A stretch of 64,000 nt of DNA, from the NCBI RefSeq assembly GCF_008639165.1, contig NZ_CP029197.1:1178001-1242000 (forward strand), given 5' to 3'. Positions 35,685 to 43,839 of this stretch are shown piece after piece (position 1 is the first letter of the stretch; every line of letters begins with the position of its first letter). The position numbers were made by a program, and so were the translations under genes. The notes under the pieces were generated by a model that was given only the letters and a program-made list of their open reading frames with translations, made no database searches and was not told where the DNA came from. The DNA comes from Streptomyces venezuelae ATCC 10712. Its GTDB lineage: Bacteria; Actinomycetota; Actinomycetes; Streptomycetales; Streptomycetaceae.

Positions 35685-36617
35685 TCAGACCCCGAGGAGC
35701 TCGCCCGGCGCGATGCGTACCCCGCGGGCCCAGTCGGCGGCCTTCATCGGCTTCTTGCCCTGGGGCTGGACCCAGAGGAGCTCCACGGCGTACGAACCGG
35801 TGCCGGCGTACACGTTGTTCTTGCCCGCCGCGAGCTCGCCCGGAGCGAGGTCGGTGCGGTCCGGGAGCGGGGTGACCTGGATCAGCTTCAGGCGCTCGCC
35901 GCGGAAGAGGGTCCAGGCACCGGGGGCGGGGGTGCAGCCGCGGACCACCCGGTCCACCCGGAGCGCGGGGGCGGCGAAGTCGACCTGGGCGTCCTCGACC
36001 TGGATCTTCGGGGCGAGGGTGATCCCCTCGATCGGCTGCGGCACCGCCTTGAGGGTGCCGTCCTCGATGCCGTCCATGGTCGCGGCGAGCAGCCCGGCGC
36101 CCGCGAAGGCGAGCCGGGTCAGCAGGTCGCCGCTGGTGTCGGTGGGCCGGATGTCCTCGGTGACGACGCCGTAGACGGGGCCCGAGTCCAGGCCCTCCTC
36201 GATGAGGAAGGTGGACGCGCCCGTCACCTGGTCGCCCGCCATCAGGGAGTGCTGCACGGGCGCGGCGCCCCGCCAGGCCGGCAGCAGCGAGAAGTGCAGG
36301 TTGACCCAGCCGCGGGCGGGGATGTCGAGGGCCACCTTGGGCAGCAGCGCGCCGTACGCGACGACCGGGCAGCAGTCCGGGGCGATCTCCCGCAGCCGGG
36401 CGAGGAAGTCCTCGTCACGGGGCCTGGCCGGCTTCAGGACCTCGATCCCGGCCTCCTCCGCCCGCTGGGCCACCGGGCTGGCGACCAGCCGCCGTCCGCG
36501 CCCGGCGGGAGCGTCCGGCCGGGTGACGACGGCGGCCACCTCGTGCCGGCCGGAGGCGAGCAGGGCGTCCAGGGCGGGTACGGCGACCTCGGGGGTGCCT
36601 GCGAAGACGAGCTTCAT
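35685..36617 (-). CDS. fmt: Methionyl-tRNA formyltransferase
   Basis: A 310-residue enzyme that formylates initiator Met-tRNA using 10-formyl-THF. The N-terminal Rossmann-like domain opens [20 protein letters not shown]. The catalytic block has Asn–His in [20 protein letters not shown] and VQHSLMAGD. The C-terminal OB domain covers about 205–310. Upstream, an intergenic region of about 230 nt faces a small divergent gene. Confidence 0.97.
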   Translation of the reverse strand: MKLVFAGTPEVAVPALDALLASGRHEVAAVVTRPDAPAGRGRRLVASPVAQRAEEAGIEVLKPARPRDEDFLARLREIAPDCCPVVAYGALLPKVALDIPARGWVNLHFSLLPAWRGAAPVQHSLMAGDQVTGASTFLIEEGLDSGPVYGVVTEDIRPTDTSGDLLTRLAFAGAGLLAATMDGIEDGTLKAVPQPIEGITLAPKIQVEDAQVDFAAPALRVDRVVRGCTPAPGAWTLFRGERLKLIQVTPLPDRTDLAPGELAAGKNNVYAGTGSYAVELLWVQPQGKKPMKAADWARGVRIAPGELLGV

Positions 36618-36844
36618 GGATGGCGACTGCCTGTCTCTCCGGGGGCTTTACGGGCAGCGCACCAGTCTAGGCGCCCCGAACGGAGGGGGCGTACGGAAGG
36701 CCGAGCGCCCCGCGCATATGCGTGTACGCCCCCGCAGCGTGACCCAACTCCCGGTGGCGCGTTGGTCAAGAGAGATTGACCGAATCGGGTCGCCGTTCCC
36801 CCTGCGGCCCTCCCCCCTTACATGCCGGTTCGAGAGGCTTTCAC

Positions 36845-37363
36845 ATGGCCGACCACGCAACCCACGACGCCCAGGCTCGGGCGAGTCTGCACCTGCTGGT
36901 GCGGGACATCGAGCGGGTCCGGCGGCAGGTGGACGCACTGCGCACGCTCACGGCCCAGCTGGGCAATGTCTACCGCCCTCGCCGCTCCGGCCCGTCCACG
37001 GGCTTCGTCGTCTACGGGCGGGCGCCCGCCCCGACCGTCCGTCTCGCGCAGGAGCTGCGGGACAGTGTCGAGACCCTGGTGACCGCGGCGGTCGACTTCG
37101 ACCGCTCGCTGGGATTCTCCTGGGACGCGGTGGGCTCCGCGCTCGGAGTCACCAAGCAGGCCGTCCACCGCCGCTACGGCGCCCGCCGCGCGACCCAGCC
37201 GGGCGTCCCCGTCGACCAGGACCCGATCGTGGAGCCGAGCGCGCCGCGCACGCTCCCCTCGGTCCCGGCCGCCCGCTCGATGCCCCCGCAGCCCACGTCG
37301 GGCAGCGCCACCCTGCGCGAGGACCCCCGCCCCTCGGCCTTCCCGGCCCCTCGCAACGGCTGA
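36845..37363 (+). CDS. Small protein with HTH-like motif, unknown function
   Basis: A 172-residue protein. Residues about 10–60 are helical ([20 protein letters not shown]), and [20 protein letters not shown] (about 99–118) resembles a HTH recognition helix of the Hin/AraC-like type. The C-terminal 55 residues are Pro/Ser/Ala-rich and probably disordered. It is a conserved gene of this neighbourhood between fmt and priA. I do not assign a function; DNA binding is a guess from the HTH-like segment. Confidence 0.72.
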   Translation: MADHATHDAQARASLHLLVRDIERVRRQVDALRTLTAQLGNVYRPRRSGPSTGFVVYGRAPAPTVRLAQELRDSVETLVTAAVDFDRSLGFSWDAVGSALGVTKQAVHRRYGARRATQPGVPVDQDPIVEPSAPRTLPSVPAARSMPPQPTSGSATLREDPRPSAFPAPRNG

Positions 37364-37382
37364 CCCCGCCGCACCACCCGCC

Positions 37383-37414
37383 GGCCGCCCGCCCCGCACC
37401 GGGGACGGGCGGCC
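37383..37414. terminator. Terminator between the HTH-like gene and priA
   Basis: A 9-bp stem GGCCGCCCG/CGGGCGGCC with an inner CCCCG/CGGGG pairing, between convergent genes. Confidence 0.6.
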
Positions 37415-37450
37415 GTCTCGTGCGGGGGGGGCGGGAGCACGTCAGCGGCG

Positions 37451-39589
37451 TCAGCCGATGTCGGGCGGATCGACCCTGATCCGAACCGGATCGCCGCCGC
37501 CCCGCGCGAGCCGCCCCGCCCGGGCCTGCTTCAGTGCCGCCGCGAGCGCCGCCCCGCTGCCCGGCGGGACGCGGACCAGCGCCCGCTCCCACTGCTCGCC
37601 GGGCGGCGGGTCGCCGGGACGGCGCGGGCCCCCGGGGCGTACCACGGACAGCGGCACCGGGCCGAGCACCTCGGCGTCGGCGGGCAGCCCGGCCCCCGCG
37701 AGAAACCCTTCGACGGCCTCGGGCGGACCGGTCACGGCGGCCATCCGGGAGACCGGCGGGAACCCCAGCTCGGCCCGCTCGGCGAGCTCCCGCTGGGCGT
37801 GCCCGACGGGGTCCCAGCGGACGAGGGCCTGGACGGGACGGAGCGTCGGCTCGGCGACCACGACGACGGTGCCGCCGTCCGGCTGCCCCCGGACGAGGGA
37901 GGCCGCGTCGATCCAGCGGCGCAGGGCCTCCTCGCCGGCACGCAGATCGGGCCGGCCGAGCATGGCCCAGCCGTCGAGGAGCAGCGCGGCCGCGTAGCCG
38001 CCCTCGGCGACGGGTTCGGCACCGGGGGTGGAGACGACGAGCGCGGGGCGCCCCGGCACGCTGTCCAGGACGTGGTCCCGGCCGGAGGTCCGCACCGGCA
38101 CCGCCGGGAACGCCCGGCCGAGCTCCTCCGCCGTCCGCCGCGCGCCGACCACCTGGGCCCGCAGCCGGGTCGAGCCGCACTCCACGCAGTGCCAGTCGGC
38201 GGCGCCGCGCCCGCACCAGCCGCAGTGCAGCTCCTGCTGTTCGGGGGCTTCCAGGGGCCCGGCGCAGTGGCGGCAGCGGGCGGGCGTGCGGCACCGCTCG
38301 CAGGCCAGCCTCGGTACGTATCCCCGGCGGGGCACCTGGACGAGGACCGGCCCGGTCTTGAGCCCTTCCCGTACGGTCTGCCAGGCGAGGGAGGGCAGCC
38401 GGGCGGCGCGCGCGGCCTCGTCGCGGGCGAGTTCGCCGTCGCCGACGGTACGGATCAGGGGCGCGGCCCTGCGGACCTGCTCGCGTCCGGCGGCGAGCGC
38501 CTTCGCCCAGCCGGACTCGACGAGCTGGGCGGCCTCGACGGTGCAGCTGGTGCTGCCGAGGAGGAAGCCGCACCGGTCGTGGGCGGCGCGCAGCAGCAGC
38601 ACCTCGCGCGCGTGGGGCTGGGGTGCGTGCAGCTCGCTGTGGCTGCCGTCGCCGTCGTCCCAGATGACGACGAGTCCGAGGTCGCGGACGGGGGCGAACA
38701 TCGCGGCCCGGGTGCCGACCACGGCGCGCACGGCGCCGCGGCGGACGGCGAGCCACTGGGCGTACCGCTTCTCGGGGCCTGCCTCGGCGGTGAGCAGGGC
38801 GTGCCGCCCCTCCCCCAGGACGGCGGTGAGCGCGGCGTCGACCCGACCTGCGGCCCGCCCGTCGGGGACGACGACGAGCGCGCCGCGCCCGGAGGCGAGG
38901 GTCGCGGCCACGGCGCGGGCGATCTCCTCGGCCCAGTGGGGTCCGGGCAGCGCGTTCCACACGGCCCGGGGCGCGCCGCCGCGCGCGAGCGAGTCGAGGA
39001 ACGCGGGCCCCCTCTCGTACCGCGTCCACGTCCCGGGCTCGGGCGCGGGGGGCGGCGGCAGCGGTTCCGGCGAGGGGCGCCCCTCGGCGCGGGCGCTGCG
39101 CGGCGGCACGGCGAGCTGGAGGACGTCGGCGAGGCTTCCGGCGTACCGGTCGGCGACGGCCCGGGCGAGGCCGAGCAGCTCGGGTCCGAGCACCGGCTCC
39201 GGGGAGACGACGTCGGCGAGGGCGGCGAGCGGCCCGGAGTAGTCGGAGGTGGCCCGCCGCTCGACGAGGAATCCGTCGATGAGCCGCCCGCCCTCGCGCC
39301 GCCCGTTCTTGACCTGGTGCGCCCCCGCACCGAACCGCACCCGCACCCGCACCCCGGGCCGCGCCGCCTCGTCGAGTTCCTCGGGGACCGCGTAGTCGAA
39401 GAACTGGTCGAGATGGAGCGATCCCTTGTTCACCACGACCCGCGCGACGGGCAGCTCCTTGGCCAGCGCGGCCCCCCGCCAGGTCCGCGGCTTGGCCCGC
39501 GGCACCTTCGCCTTCCGCACGGTCTCCCGGATGAGCGCGAGCTGCTCGGGCTCCCCGGACTCCACGGACCTCTCGTTCTCGCTGCTCAC
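37451..39589 (-). CDS. priA: Probable primosomal protein N' (actinobacterial PriA)
   Basis: A 712-residue protein with the 3'-DNA-binding N-terminal domain (VARVVVNKGSLHLDQFFDYA), the zinc-binding Cys cluster (CERCRTPARCRHC and CGWCGRGAADWHCVEC) and the C-terminal domain. The helicase Walker A is not recognisable: the place of GxTGSGKT reads ATLASGRGALVVVPDGRAAG, and the DEEH box reads VIWDDGDGSHS. PriA of actinobacteria is known to be degenerate, so it may act only in primosome assembly. I use the GTG at 39589; a TTG at 39619 is possible but unlikely. Confidence 0.88.
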   Translation of the reverse strand: MSSENERSVESGEPEQLALIRETVRKAKVPRAKPRTWRGAALAKELPVARVVVNKGSLHLDQFFDYAVPEELDEAARPGVRVRVRFGAGAHQVKNGRREGGRLIDGFLVERRATSDYSGPLAALADVVSPEPVLGPELLGLARAVADRYAGSLADVLQLAVPPRSARAEGRPSPEPLPPPPAPEPGTWTRYERGPAFLDSLARGGAPRAVWNALPGPHWAEEIARAVAATLASGRGALVVVPDGRAAGRVDAALTAVLGEGRHALLTAEAGPEKRYAQWLAVRRGAVRAVVGTRAAMFAPVRDLGLVVIWDDGDGSHSELHAPQPHAREVLLLRAAHDRCGFLLGSTSCTVEAAQLVESGWAKALAAGREQVRRAAPLIRTVGDGELARDEAARAARLPSLAWQTVREGLKTGPVLVQVPRRGYVPRLACERCRTPARCRHCAGPLEAPEQQELHCGWCGRGAADWHCVECGSTRLRAQVVGARRTAEELGRAFPAVPVRTSGRDHVLDSVPGRPALVVSTPGAEPVAEGGYAAALLLDGWAMLGRPDLRAGEEALRRWIDAASLVRGQPDGGTVVVVAEPTLRPVQALVRWDPVGHAQRELAERAELGFPPVSRMAAVTGPPEAVEGFLAGAGLPADAEVLGPVPLSVVRPGGPRRPGDPPPGEQWERALVRVPPGSGAALAAALKQARAGRLARGGGDPVRIRVDPPDIG

Positions 39590-39780
39590 AGCCCCATACC
39601 TACCAGACGCCTCGGACAACGGTCACAGCGTGCGAGACCGGCCATCGAGTGGCCGAATGCGCTCTCTGTCGCTCCCACCTGCGCAAGTGGAAACGTGAAA
39701 CAGCTCCGGCCGCCTTGTGGCGGTATCACCGCCGGACCGAGGCTGTCACGGGGAGCGAGGACGGAGTGAAGGTGGAGGGG

Positions 39781-41145
39781 ATGACCAATTTCGGCCCGGA
39801 GCTGCGCCGCAGGCGCCTCGCGGCGGGGATGACACTGGACGATCTCGCGGCGCGCGTGCACTACAGCAAGGGACAGCTCAGCAAGGTCGAGACGGGTCGG
39901 CAGCGGCCCTCGCCCGAGCTCGCGAGGCTGTGCGACGCGGTGCTGGGGGCGGGCGGGGAGCTGAGCGCCCTTGCGCCGGGCGGTCCGGCCGGCACCGCTC
40001 CTGGTGGCGCGGCGCGCGGTGGCGGGTCCGCGTCGGCGACCGGCGGGTCGCGGCCGACCCGGCGTCAGGTGATGACGGCCGGTGCGGCATCGGCTCTCGG
40101 CCTCGGGGCGGTTCCGGCCCTGGGCCTCGGGGCGCCGTCGGTCCTCCCCCTGGGTACGGGCCCGGCGCCCGGCCCTGCCCCCGTCACGGTGGACTCGGCG
40201 GCGGACGTGTACGGATCGACCGTCCACCAGGGGGTCGAGGCACTGTTCCACGAGTTCCGGCGGCTGGGCCAGACGGCGCCCGCCTCGGTCGTGCTGCCCG
40301 CTCTGGCCGCGCAGACGCGGGCCCTGCCGTCGCTGGCACTGAATACGGGCGGGCGCACGCGGCAGAGACTGCTTCTGCTGACCTCGCGCTACGCCGAGTT
40401 CACCGGCTGGATGGCCCAGGAGAGCGGCGACGACGCGGGGGCGCTGGAGTGGACCGCCCACGCCGTGGGCCTCGCGGACGCCGCGGGCGATCGCGACCTG
40501 GCCGCATACGCGCTCGTGCGCCGGGGGCTGATCACGCTCTACGGCGGCGATGCCGGAGCCACCGTCGAGGCCGCGCAAGGAGCCCAGGGCCTTCGATTAC
40601 CGCCGCGCATCCGCGGTCTCGCCGCACAACGCGAGGCCCAGGGGCACGCGCTGCGCGGCGACCGCGACGCATGCTTCCGCGCCCTGGAACGGGCCCGGGA
40701 CCTGCTGGCCCGCGCCGCGGACGCCGACGCGTCCGAGACAGCCGCCTTCGGCACCACGCACGTGGACGACCCGGCCGCCATGACGGCCGGCTGGTGCCTG
40801 CTCGACCTCGGCCTTCCCCGGCAGGCGGCGGAGGCGCTCGACCGGGAAGTGGCCCGGCTCCCGCACCACGCCCTCCGCAGCAGGGTCCGTTACGGAGCCC
40901 GCCGGGCCCTCGCGTACGCCCTGTCCGGCGAGATCGACCACGCCTGCGCCCTCGCGCGCCCCCTCCTCGCGGAAGGCGAGGCGCTCGCCTCCGCGACGAT
41001 CCGCGTCGACGTCCGCCGCCTCTCGCGTGTTCTGGCCCGGCACCCGAAGAACGACGCCGTACGGGCGCTCTCGCCCCGGCTGGCAGCCGCCCTGCACCCG
41101 TCCGCCCACCTCGTCCACGACCGAGAGGAAGCACCCCGTGTCTGA
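39781..41145 (+). CDS. HTH (Cro/C1-type) protein with internal Tat-like segment and TPR-like region
   Basis: A 454-residue protein. Residues about 4–58 form a Cro/C1 HTH (ELRRRRLAAGMTLDDLAARV, HYSKGQLSKVETG). An Ala/Gly-rich linker follows, then at about 91–125 an RPTRRQVMTAGAASALGLGA segment that has a twin-arginine-like T-R-R followed by a hydrophobic run. Residues 130–440 are helical repeats of the TPR type. It is the first gene of the four-gene TIR cassette and overlaps the TIR gene by 8 nt. A regulator or sensor is likely, possibly membrane-tethered. An alternative start is GTG at 39766, which has a better ribosome site (GAGG, 5 nt). Confidence 0.8.
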   Translation: MTNFGPELRRRRLAAGMTLDDLAARVHYSKGQLSKVETGRQRPSPELARLCDAVLGAGGELSALAPGGPAGTAPGGAARGGGSASATGGSRPTRRQVMTAGAASALGLGAVPALGLGAPSVLPLGTGPAPGPAPVTVDSAADVYGSTVHQGVEALFHEFRRLGQTAPASVVLPALAAQTRALPSLALNTGGRTRQRLLLLTSRYAEFTGWMAQESGDDAGALEWTAHAVGLADAAGDRDLAAYALVRRGLITLYGGDAGATVEAAQGAQGLRLPPRIRGLAAQREAQGHALRGDRDACFRALERARDLLARAADADASETAAFGTTHVDDPAAMTAGWCLLDLGLPRQAAEALDREVARLPHHALRSRVRYGARRALAYALSGEIDHACALARPLLAEGEALASATIRVDVRRLSRVLARHPKNDAVRALSPRLAAALHPSAHLVHDREEAPRV

Positions 41146-41884
41146 GATCTTCGTCAACTACCGCACCGGTGACGGAAACGAGACCGCCGCCCTGCTGTCC
41201 GAGGGTCTCTCCCGGCGCTTCGGTGAGGACGCGGTCTTCTTCGCCGGCCGGACGATCCGCCCCGGAGACGCCTTCTCCGAGGAGCTGCTCGCTCATGTGC
41301 GCCGGAGCACCGTGCTTCTCGCGGTCATCGGCCCGTCGTGGGTCTCCCACCCGGGCCTCCGGGAGGAGGACGACTGGGTCCGCAGGGAGATCCTGGAGGC
41401 CTGGCACCACGGCGTCCGCGTCATCCCGGTGATGAGCGGACGGCAGATGGGACGGCTTGACCGTGAGGCGCTGCCGCCCGCGCTCCGTCACCTGGCGGAG
41501 CTCCAGTCGCTGCGCATCGCCTCGTCCAGCTACCACAAGGACTTGGAAGCTATCGGGGACGAGTTGGCCCTGCTCATTTCCCGGCTGGCCGAGCGGGACG
41601 CCAGGAAGGAAAGCCCCGCGGAGGAGCCGACGAACGCCCCGCGCGCCTCGCTCACCGGCGACAACAACGGCTTCAGCGTCCAGGCCGGGCGGGTCGGCGA
41701 CATCGGCACGGTCGTCACCAACCCGACCGGTCCCGTCCACACCGGCACGGGAAACCAGCAGAACCACATCGTCCATCAGCCCCACCTGACCGGGGACGGC
41801 TCCGCGTACGTCGCCGGGGACAACCACGGCGGGATCTCGCACCGGTTCGGCCGCGCGGGAGGGGACGAGGCCGGCCGGCGATGA
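41138..41884 (+). CDS. TIR-domain protein with C-terminal repeat tail
   Basis: A 248-residue protein. Residues 1–140 are a TIR domain: SEIFVNYRTGDGNETAALLS (box 1), FFAGRTIRPGDAFSEEL, VLLAVIGPSWVSH (box 2) and DDWVRREILEAW, where the Glu fits the catalytic Glu of TIR NADases. Residues 165–248 are a low-complexity Gly/Asn/Gln/Thr/His tail. It holds NGFSVQAGRVGDIGTV (178–192, with VQAG at 181–184 resembling a RHIM core) and TGPVHTGTGNQQNHIV (197–212). The second is shared with the next protein. TIR effectors deplete NAD on activation, so this is the probable effector of the cassette. Confidence 0.82.
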   Translation: MSEIFVNYRTGDGNETAALLSEGLSRRFGEDAVFFAGRTIRPGDAFSEELLAHVRRSTVLLAVIGPSWVSHPGLREEDDWVRREILEAWHHGVRVIPVMSGRQMGRLDREALPPALRHLAELQSLRIASSSYHKDLEAIGDELALLISRLAERDARKESPAEEPTNAPRASLTGDNNGFSVQAGRVGDIGTVVTNPTGPVHTGTGNQQNHIVHQPHLTGDGSAYVAGDNHGGISHRFGRAGGDEAGRR

Positions 41885-43818
41885 GCGAATCGACCTGGAC
41901 CGGGGTGCAGGGTTCCACGGGCCCCCTCAACACCGGAACCGGTGACCAGCACAACCACCTCACCCAGAACTACTTCCACGACGTGGCGCCGCCCGGTGCT
42001 CCCCCCTTGCGTCCGCTCGCCGCCGATCACCTCCGGTGGCTCGACCGTCGCTTCGTCCCCCCTTTCGGCATGACCGACGCCCAGGATGTCCTGTCGACGA
42101 CCGGCACCCTGCTCCTCGACGGCGCCCCCGGCAGCGGACGGAACGCGACGGCCCGCGTACTCCTCCATCGCACCCCGGGGCCCCGTGTCCCCCGCACGAT
42201 CACCGTCGACCGACAGGACGCCGACGCGGAACTCGACGGCTCGTACCTGGGAGAGGGCGACCGCCTGCTGCTCGACCTCGCGGACGCCGGACCCGACCGC
42301 TGGGAGGCAGCTCACGACAGGCTGCCCGCCCTCCATCAGGTCGTACAGGAGCGCGGGGCCCGTCTGGTGGTGATCGTCCCGCACGGCACCACCAGACTGA
42401 GCAACGAGCTCGCCGCCCACCGGCGGACCATCGTCAGACCGTCCGGCTGGGTCGTGCTCTCGCTGGCGCTGCGGTGCGACGACTTCCCGCTGGCGGAGCA
42501 CATCGAGGAGCTCACCGGACAGCTCCACGCGCGCGTGACGGGCGACCGCCCCATGGGCGAGGTGGCGCGCCTCGCCCGGCTCCTCGGCGAGGCCCGTCGT
42601 TCCGCCCCGCGCGGGTCGGCGGCCTCCTGGTGCGCCGCCGCGCTCGCCGACCTCCACGACCTCGCCGCCCGCGCGGCGAGCGCGTTCGGTGACCTGAGCG
42701 ACGGCCGCGCGCGTGCCCTGCTGTTCACCACGGCGATGCTGTCGGGCACCCGCCCGGAGGCGCTCCACGCGGCGAGCGAGGAGCTCCTGAAGGAGGTCGG
42801 GCACCCGGAGGACCACCGCCCCCTCCTGGAACAGGAGGACTTGGCGCAGCGCTTCGTGTCGATCAGGGCCTTCCCGCGTGACGACGGGACGGTCGCGTTC
42901 GAGACCGCCGACTACGCGGCCGCCGTCCGCACCCATTTCTGGAGGCATCTTCCCGGGATGCGTCCGGCCTTCCGCGCCTGGGTGGACCGTTCCGTACGGC
43001 TTCTAGACCTCACCTCGTACGAGCGGGACACGCTCATCGCCTGCTGCGCCGAGCAGTGCCTGGCGGCCGGGCAGTACGAGCCGCTTCTGGCTCTCGCCCA
43101 GGAGTGGGCGGGCGACGGCCCGCCCCGCCTCGTCCAGGCCGCGATCCAGATCCTGGGGCACGGACTGAGCGACGCGGGGGCTGGGCGGACGTTCCGCCAG
43201 CGGGTGTACGACTGGGCCACGGACGCCCGTGTCCCGTCCGGTCTCGCCGGCGCCCTGGTCAGCGTGTCGGCCGAGGTCATCGCCTCCACCCATCCGGACC
43301 AGGCGCTCGTACGCCTGCACCACCTGGCGCGCCGTGCCCCGGACGGGGAGGACGGTGCCCGGGTCCGGCTCCTGACACTGGCGCTGGCCGAACCCCGACT
43401 GCACCGGTTGCTGCTCGTACGCCTGGCCGACGATCTATCCCGCCACCGGTGGTTGGCTGACGTCTCGCTCTTCCGCGCCTGCGCGGCCCCCGGGCTGCTC
43501 CTCGCACCGGCCACGGACGGCAGACCCGTCCTGGAGGCACAAGGCCTCCGCGTCCACGTCGCCGGCGCCTGGCGCGCCCTCCTCGCCCACCGGCCCGAGA
43601 CGGAGTGGCTGCCCCTCGCGGAGGAGTGGATGACCGCCGCCGGCCGGACCGCCGCCCACCAGGACATCCTGCTCGACCTCCTGGTCCGAGCCGCCGAGCC
43701 CAGCCCAGCCGCCCTGGCACGGCTGTACACCCTGTCCCTGCGGCACCGTTACGCCCAGCGGCTGCGGCGGAAGATCGATGCCGCGCAGGGCTTCAAGACC
43801 GTTCCGTCCTCCTTCTGA
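41881..43818 (+). CDS. Degenerate P-loop protein with shared N-terminal signalling motif
   Basis: A 645-residue cytosolic protein, ATG overlapping the TIR stop (ATGA). Residues 13–26, TGPLNTGTGDQHNH, match the TIR tail TGPVHTGTGNQQNH. A P-loop-like segment, LLLDGAPGSGRNATARVLL (77–95), has Arg 87–Asn 88 at the Walker A Lys–Ser/Thr positions; DRLLLDLAD (about 128–136) is a possible Walker B. The rest (about 330–640) is helical, TPR/HEAT-like, typical of STAND-type sensors. Role proposed: sensor that recruits the TIR effector. I do not recognise a named family. Confidence 0.72.
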   Translation: MSESTWTGVQGSTGPLNTGTGDQHNHLTQNYFHDVAPPGAPPLRPLAADHLRWLDRRFVPPFGMTDAQDVLSTTGTLLLDGAPGSGRNATARVLLHRTPGPRVPRTITVDRQDADAELDGSYLGEGDRLLLDLADAGPDRWEAAHDRLPALHQVVQERGARLVVIVPHGTTRLSNELAAHRRTIVRPSGWVVLSLALRCDDFPLAEHIEELTGQLHARVTGDRPMGEVARLARLLGEARRSAPRGSAASWCAAALADLHDLAARAASAFGDLSDGRARALLFTTAMLSGTRPEALHAASEELLKEVGHPEDHRPLLEQEDLAQRFVSIRAFPRDDGTVAFETADYAAAVRTHFWRHLPGMRPAFRAWVDRSVRLLDLTSYERDTLIACCAEQCLAAGQYEPLLALAQEWAGDGPPRLVQAAIQILGHGLSDAGAGRTFRQRVYDWATDARVPSGLAGALVSVSAEVIASTHPDQALVRLHHLARRAPDGEDGARVRLLTLALAEPRLHRLLLVRLADDLSRHRWLADVSLFRACAAPGLLLAPATDGRPVLEAQGLRVHVAGAWRALLAHRPETEWLPLAEEWMTAAGRTAAHQDILLDLLVRAAEPSPAALARLYTLSLRHRYAQRLRRKIDAAQGFKTVPSSF

Positions 43819-43839
43819 CACGCGCTCGGAGCCTTCACC

